Source: WLJO01 sp945889085 (GTDB taxonomy: Bacteria > Actinomycetota > Acidimicrobiia > Acidimicrobiales > Ilumatobacteraceae). Taken from it: a DNA stretch of 64,000 nt. This document shows positions 60,186 through 64,000 of the stretch, piece by piece. Each line of letters begins with the position of its first letter. Positions within the stretch are counted from its first letter, which is position 1. The translations under genes and the position numbers were made by a program. Location: NCBI GenBank assembly GCA_945889085.1, contig CAMDBM010000001.1:93721-157720 (forward strand). Direction: 5' to 3'. The notes under the pieces were generated by a model that was given only the letters and a program-made list of their open reading frames with translations, was not told the origin of the DNA and did not search any database.

Positions 60186-60943
60186 CCGCAGTCAGTATTG
60201 CGGGCCTCACCAAACGGTTCGGTCCCGTCGAGGCGCTCGCCCCGGTCAACCTGACGGTGGAGTCCGGGGAGGTGGTCACCCTGCTCGGGCCGTCGGGCTG
60301 CGGCAAGACCACACTGCTGCGCATTGTCGGCGGCCTCGAACCGGCCTCGGAGGGTTCGGTCCTCGTCGACGGACTCCCCCCGGCTGCCGCCCGTCGGGCC
60401 AAGCGGGTCGGTCTCGTGCCACAGTCGCCCGGCTTGCTCGCCTGGCGGACGGTGCGGGCAAATGCCCGTCTCCTGCTCGACGTCAACCGATCCGCGACGG
60501 CGACAACCTTGCGGACCGACGTGGACGAACTGCTCCGTGAGGTCGGCCTCGACGCCTTCGCTGACGCGTACCCACACGAACTCTCCGGCGGGATGCAACA
60601 ACGCGTGGCGCTCGTGCGGGCCTTTGCCCTCGATGCCCCGCTGCTGCTGATGGACGAACCCTTCGCCGCGCTCGACGAGATGACCCGCGAGGACATGCGA
60701 CACCTCCTCGTTTCGCTCTGTGAGCGCACGCGGGCGACGGTGCTGTTCGTCACCCACTCGATCGCCGAGGCTGCTTTCGTGTCGGACCGGGTCGTGGTCA
60801 TGACCCCCCGACCCGGGAGGATCCACTCGATCGTGCCCGTGGGCCTACCGAGGCCTCGACGGTCCGGGCTCGAGGAGGACGCCGCGTTCTTCGCCGTCGA
60901 GACGCAGTTGCGGACAGCGCTGCGGGATGGGGCCGGACGATGA
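60182..60943 (+). CDS. ABC importer ATPase (nitrate/sulfonate/pyrimidine family)
   Basis: 253 residues. Walker A LLGPSGCGKTTLLRI, Q-loop LVPQSPGLLAWRTV, signature ELSGGMQQRVALVRAFALDA, Walker B LLLMDEPFAALDEMT, H-loop VLFVTHSIAEAAF. Group SsuB/TauB/ThiZ. First gene of the four-gene operon; its end overlaps the permease start. Confidence 0.92.
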   Translation: MTAVSIAGLTKRFGPVEALAPVNLTVESGEVVTLLGPSGCGKTTLLRIVGGLEPASEGSVLVDGLPPAAARRAKRVGLVPQSPGLLAWRTVRANARLLLDVNRSATATTLRTDVDELLREVGLDAFADAYPHELSGGMQQRVALVRAFALDAPLLLMDEPFAALDEMTREDMRHLLVSLCERTRATVLFVTHSIAEAAFVSDRVVVMTPRPGRIHSIVPVGLPRPRRSGLEEDAAFFAVETQLRTALRDGAGR

Positions 60944-61725
60944 ACCGCCGACCGCTCCGCGGCAGTGAACGGGCCCTCGCTGGCCTCATCGGGCTCGCGG
61001 TGTTCTTCGGCCTGTGGGAACTGCTGGTCAGGTCGCTCCACATCCGGCCCTTCGTGCTGCGCGCCCCCAGCCAGGCTCTCCACGACATCTGGGAGGCACC
61101 ACGCTTCTACTGGACACAGGCACTGACCACCGGCAGGGAGGCGCTCGTGGGCTTCCTCATCGCCCTCGTGATCGCCGTTCTTTGGGGAGCCGCAATGGCG
61201 GCGAGCAACATCCTCGACGCAGCGTCGACCCCGGTCCTCGTGCTCGTCATGGTCACACCGTTCGCCACGTACGCACCGTCGGCTGTCCTCTGGCTCGGCG
61301 CCGGATGGAGGCCCATCGAGTTCGTCATTGCACTGGCATGCCTGCCCGCGTTCGTAATCGCCGCGGCTGACGGGATGCGCTCGGCCGACTCCGCATCCCG
61401 GGAGCTGCTCCGGTCCGTCGACGCGAGCCGCTGGGAGGTCCTCTGGCGGCTGCGACTGCCCGCAGCACTGCCGTCACTGTTCACCGCGGCTCGCTGGAAC
61501 ATCGGTCTCTCCCTCGTCATCGCCTATCTCGTGGAGGGGTACGCGCTCGTCACTCGCGGCCTCGGCGCGTGGGGCAAGCGCTACGCCTCGTTCAACAACG
61601 CGAACGGGGTCTGGGCCGTTGTGTTCTGCATGGCGGCCCTCGGCGTGGTCGGCATGCTCGCTCTCGCCACCCTCCGCTCCCGGGTGCTCCACTGGCATGC
61701 CTCCGAACGCCGCCCGGCAGCCTGA
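60940..61725 (+). CDS. ABC importer permease (SsuC/TauC type)
   Basis: 261 residues, six membrane helices (ALAGLIGLAVFFGLWELLVR; ALVGFLIALVIAVLWGAAMA). The ATPase-contacting loop SASRELLRSVDASRWEVLWR, LRLPAALPSLFTAARWNIGL is the classic EAA loop. ATG overlaps the ATPase stop (ATGA). Imports the ligand captured by the binding protein two genes on. Confidence 0.92.
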   Translation: MNRRPLRGSERALAGLIGLAVFFGLWELLVRSLHIRPFVLRAPSQALHDIWEAPRFYWTQALTTGREALVGFLIALVIAVLWGAAMAASNILDAASTPVLVLVMVTPFATYAPSAVLWLGAGWRPIEFVIALACLPAFVIAAADGMRSADSASRELLRSVDASRWEVLWRLRLPAALPSLFTAARWNIGLSLVIAYLVEGYALVTRGLGAWGKRYASFNNANGVWAVVFCMAALGVVGMLALATLRSRVLHWHASERRPAA

Positions 61726-61775
61726 GGGGCGTCACCTAGCCCCGGCGGCACCACCGGCGGCTACCGTCAAGAACG

Positions 61776-62549
61776 ATGACGACCTTGGCAGATCTCCGAT
61801 CCCGCATCGACGAACTTGATCAGGAACTCGTACGCATCCTTGCCGCACGGCTCGAGGTGTGTCACGAGGTTGCCCATCTCAAGGAGCAGGATGACACCCC
61901 GATCATCCAACCTGCGCGCGTGCGTACGGTCATCGACACCCGACGCCAGTGGGCCATCGACGCCGGCGTCGACCCGGATTTCGCGGAGCAGATCGTGAGG
62001 GTCCTGCTGACCGAGACGCACCGCATCGAGGTTGCACGGTCTCGGCCGGAGCCCGCCCCCACGAAAGAGGCAGTGACGGGGGACCGCAGCGGCCTCGACA
62101 CGGTAGCGAGCCGCATCGACCACATCGTCGTCGCGGTGGAGAACCTCGAGGCAGCGCGCTCAGCCCTCGTCGACCGGCTCGGCTTCCATGACGAGGCCAT
62201 GGCCGAGACCGGCACCGGCATGGCCGCCGTCGCCGCCGGTGGCGTGCACATCGTGCTCGTCAGCCGGGATGCCGGGCCGGAGGTGGCCGCGTACCTCGAC
62301 GAGTACGGCGCAGGGGTACAGCACATCAGCATCGAGGTGCTCAACGCCGGCTATGCGCGTGCGGCACTCGACGCGCTCGACGCACCGCTCCTCACCGAGG
62401 TCGTCGTTGATGCCCAGGGGCACGAACAGTTCTTCACCGTCCACGACGAGGCGACCGGGGTCCAGTTCGGGTTTCTATCCCGCACCGGACACCGCGTGGG
62501 CTTCGGGGCAACCAATGTGCTGTCGCTGTTCCGCGCGATGCGGCGCTGA
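61776..62549 (+). CDS. Chorismate mutase-like (AroQ) domain fused to a VOC domain
   Basis: 257 residues. Residues 1-90 are an AroQ helix bundle: R8, R25 and K36 match Arg11, Arg28 and Lys39 of the E. coli mutase at a constant offset of three, and R48 matches Arg51, but Asp48 and Glu52 are replaced by Q45 and V49. The PxRV motif after Lys resembles isochorismate pyruvate lyase PchB. Residues about 113-255 are a VOC (glyoxalase/HPPD N-half-like) domain: RIDHIVVAVENLEAARSALV and AGVQHISIEVLNAG, with no Glu at the usual last metal position. ATG 61776 is eight bases after TACCGT (61762-61767). Sits inside an ABC importer operon. Confidence 0.75.
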   Translation: MTTLADLRSRIDELDQELVRILAARLEVCHEVAHLKEQDDTPIIQPARVRTVIDTRRQWAIDAGVDPDFAEQIVRVLLTETHRIEVARSRPEPAPTKEAVTGDRSGLDTVASRIDHIVVAVENLEAARSALVDRLGFHDEAMAETGTGMAAVAAGGVHIVLVSRDAGPEVAAYLDEYGAGVQHISIEVLNAGYARAALDALDAPLLTEVVVDAQGHEQFFTVHDEATGVQFGFLSRTGHRVGFGATNVLSLFRAMRR

Positions 62550-62616
62550 GCCCGACCGGGATACACCTCCCGGCGCAGTGAGTACCAGTTTTTTCCCACG
62601 TTCACGGAGGTTTCCC

Positions 62617-63792
62617 ATGGCTCATCAGCGCACGATGACGATCGTCCTCGCTGTTTCGGTCGCGCTCGGCGCGGCAGGGTGCGGCAGCAAGTCGTCCTCG
62701 CCCACCACCGCGGCCACCGATTCCACGGCGACGCCGACCACCGAAGCCACCCCGACAACCGAGCCCGCTGGCGTCAGCGAGTCCGGTATCAGCGGCGAGC
62801 GCTGTCAGGCGAACAAGGATGCCGGCACCATCACCTACCTGACCGGGTTCGACTTCGCTGCTGCGGCATCCATCGTCGAGGTCGTCGTGGCCCAGAACAA
62901 GGGCTACTTCGACAAGATGTGCCTGAAGGTCGATCTGAAGCCCTCGTTCTCTACTGCGAACTACCCGCTCGTCGCGGGCAACAAGGCGCAGTTCTCGTCC
63001 TCCGGTTCCTTCACCGAACTCGCCGAGTTCTCGGCTGCGAACGGCGCCAGCCTCGTCGGGATGAGCGTCGATGGCCGCACGGCGATCGACGTGCTCATCG
63101 GCAAGGCCGACAAGGTCACCAAGTACGAGGACCTCAAGGGCACCACGATCGGCGTGAAGGGCAAGTTGCCTTCCTCGATCAAGGCGCTCCTCGCGAGCCA
63201 CAGCCTCGTGGAGGGAACCGATTACAAGACGGTGCTCATCGACGGCTTCGACCCGAAGGTGCACATCGCTCTGCCGAGCATCGTCGCGTTCCCCGGCTGG
63301 AAGTCCAACGAGCCCGGCCAGTTGCAGGCCGCGGGCATCAAATTCAACACGTTCGATCCCACCGCCGAGCAGATCCCTGGATCCTTCGGCCTCATCTACA
63401 CGAACAAGGAGTTCCTCGCCGCCCACCCGACGGCTGCGCAGGACTTCATGCGTGCGGTGATGTTGGGTCTCGCCGATGCGTTGGCCGATCCCGACGGTGC
63501 CGCACAGATCTGTGTCGACGCCATCACCGCTGGCGGGAACCCGAATTTCCTGTCACCTGACGGCGAGAAGTTCCGCTGGCAGACCGAGTCGGCGCTCATC
63601 AAGAGCCTGACGCCACAGGGCACCCCGTTCGGAATGCCCGACGTCGCTGGCCTGCAGGCCGAGATTGACGCCTACGCAAAGGCCGGCGTGTTCACCGAGG
63701 GTGGGACACCATCCACTGATGGCCTCGTCGACCCGAGCGTCCTCGCGGGCATCTACAACGCCGACGGCAAGGTGATCTGGCCGCGCGCCTAG
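62617..63792 (+). CDS. NMT1/SsuA-like ABC substrate-binding lipoprotein
   Basis: 391 residues. Lipobox (LAVSVALGAAGCGS), Ser/Thr/Pro linker, then NMT1/THI5-like fold: TITYLTGFDFAAAASIVEVV, AQNKGYFDKMCLKVDLKPS, VAGNKAQFSSSGSFTELAEF, and TTIGVKGKLPSSIKALLASH. Family ligands include sulfonates, nitrate, hydroxymethylpyrimidine precursors and aromatic acids. ATG follows CGGAGG (62604-62609). Its stop shares CTAG with the convergent hydrolase gene. With the ATPase and permease it makes a complete importer; the ligand is unknown. Confidence 0.88.
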   Translation: MAHQRTMTIVLAVSVALGAAGCGSKSSSPTTAATDSTATPTTEATPTTEPAGVSESGISGERCQANKDAGTITYLTGFDFAAAASIVEVVVAQNKGYFDKMCLKVDLKPSFSTANYPLVAGNKAQFSSSGSFTELAEFSAANGASLVGMSVDGRTAIDVLIGKADKVTKYEDLKGTTIGVKGKLPSSIKALLASHSLVEGTDYKTVLIDGFDPKVHIALPSIVAFPGWKSNEPGQLQAAGIKFNTFDPTAEQIPGSFGLIYTNKEFLAAHPTAAQDFMRAVMLGLADALADPDGAAQICVDAITAGGNPNFLSPDGEKFRWQTESALIKSLTPQGTPFGMPDVAGLQAEIDAYAKAGVFTEGGTPSTDGLVDPSVLAGIYNADGKVIWPRA

Positions 63793-64000
63793 AGCGCCCC
63801 AGAGAGGAACCTCAGCAGGCAGTCGTTGACGTAGCCCGCACACTCCTCGCCGAGGAAGTGTCCACCACCGACAGATCGTGCGCGGAGGTCGGGGAAGTAG
63901 CGGGCGAACTGGTCGAGGAAGGGGTTCCCTGCGGGTACTGCCGTCCGCCCCTCCTCCATCGAACCCCCGAGGTAGCCGCCGTACAGCCACAGTGCCGGTT
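63789..64000 (-). CDS. Alpha/beta hydrolase, C-terminal part (truncated by window edge)
   Basis: Minus-strand frame of 70 residues from the window edge to TAG. It reads PALWLYGGYLGGSMEEGRTA, NPFLDQFARYFPDLRARSVG and GGHFLGEECAGYVNDCLLRF; GHFLxEE is the catalytic-His region of epoxide hydrolases and haloalkane dehalogenases. The nucleophile is outside the window. Its stop overlaps the importer gene stop (CTAG). Confidence 0.72.
   Translation of the reverse strand, partial: PALWLYGGYLGGSMEEGRTAVPAGNPFLDQFARYFPDLRARSVGGGHFLGEECAGYVNDCLLRFLSGAL

Noticed and set aside
1..64000. Prophage, insertion sequence or integrase
   Set aside because: No transposase, integrase or phage structural gene was seen on either strand.

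Overview
The window is high-GC, gene-dense DNA with short intergenic gaps. It suggests an actinobacterium (Actinomycetota), most likely a deep-branching one such as Acidimicrobiia. Three things point there. The order rpsO-pnp-M16 peptidase-dapB, dapA-rnj-ftsK and rimO-pgsA-cinA is the usual actinobacterial order. There is a furA-katG pair of mycobacterial layout and a CarD-type RNA polymerase regulator. More than twenty genes have a TAnnnT -10 hexamer 6-10 nt before the start codon and no Shine-Dalgarno site, the mark of leaderless mRNAs. The taxon is an inference; no rRNA gene is present.

Layout. 1-5.1 kb: the 3' end of argJ, then a patch of toxin-antitoxin genes (PIN/RHH pair, a truncated RelE, a small RelE/ParE-like pair) and decayed ORFs around the furA-katG oxidative stress operon, ending in tRNA-Val. 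5.1-21.5 kb: a group 2 sigma factor, an inositol-phosphatase family protein, a four-ORF run ending in a membrane-anchored HExxH protein, a molybdopterin oxidoreductase, several redox enzymes, and a cluster (C26 amidohydrolase, MarR regulator, glutamine-synthetase-like ligase, P450, HDAC-like deacetylase) that looks like gamma-glutamyl-amine / acetyl-polyamine metabolism. 21.5-33 kb: tRNA-Met, tRNA-Asn, dnaG-rpoD, TerC with AIM24, an M50 protease, glyS, recO, a DinG-type helicase. 33-37 kb: a beta-hydroxyacid dehydrogenase, SDR, EEP hydrolase and a second GS-like ligase. 36.8-49 kb: a CarD protein with a long histone-like tail, tRNA-Arg, rimO-pgsA-cinA, glutaminase, and dapA-rnj-lipoprotein-ftsK. 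48-54 kb: a TetR/di-iron protein operon, a polar amino acid ABC importer and an acyl-CoA ligase. 54-64 kb: a DedA-like protein, the rpsO-pnp-M16-dapB operon, and an ABC importer operon containing an unusual chorismate-mutase/VOC fusion, with part of an alpha/beta hydrolase at the edge.

How they work together. The core is housekeeping: replication and transcription (DnaG, RpoD, FtsK, CarD), RNA turnover (PNPase, RNase J), lysine/peptidoglycan precursor synthesis (DapA, DapB), phospholipids (PgsA) and translation (GlyRS, S15, RimO, tRNAs). Accessory interest lies in the toxin-antitoxin patch, the gamma-glutamyl-amine-like cluster, the CarD tail, and the ABC/chorismate-mutase-VOC operon. No CRISPR array, prophage or insertion sequence was seen.
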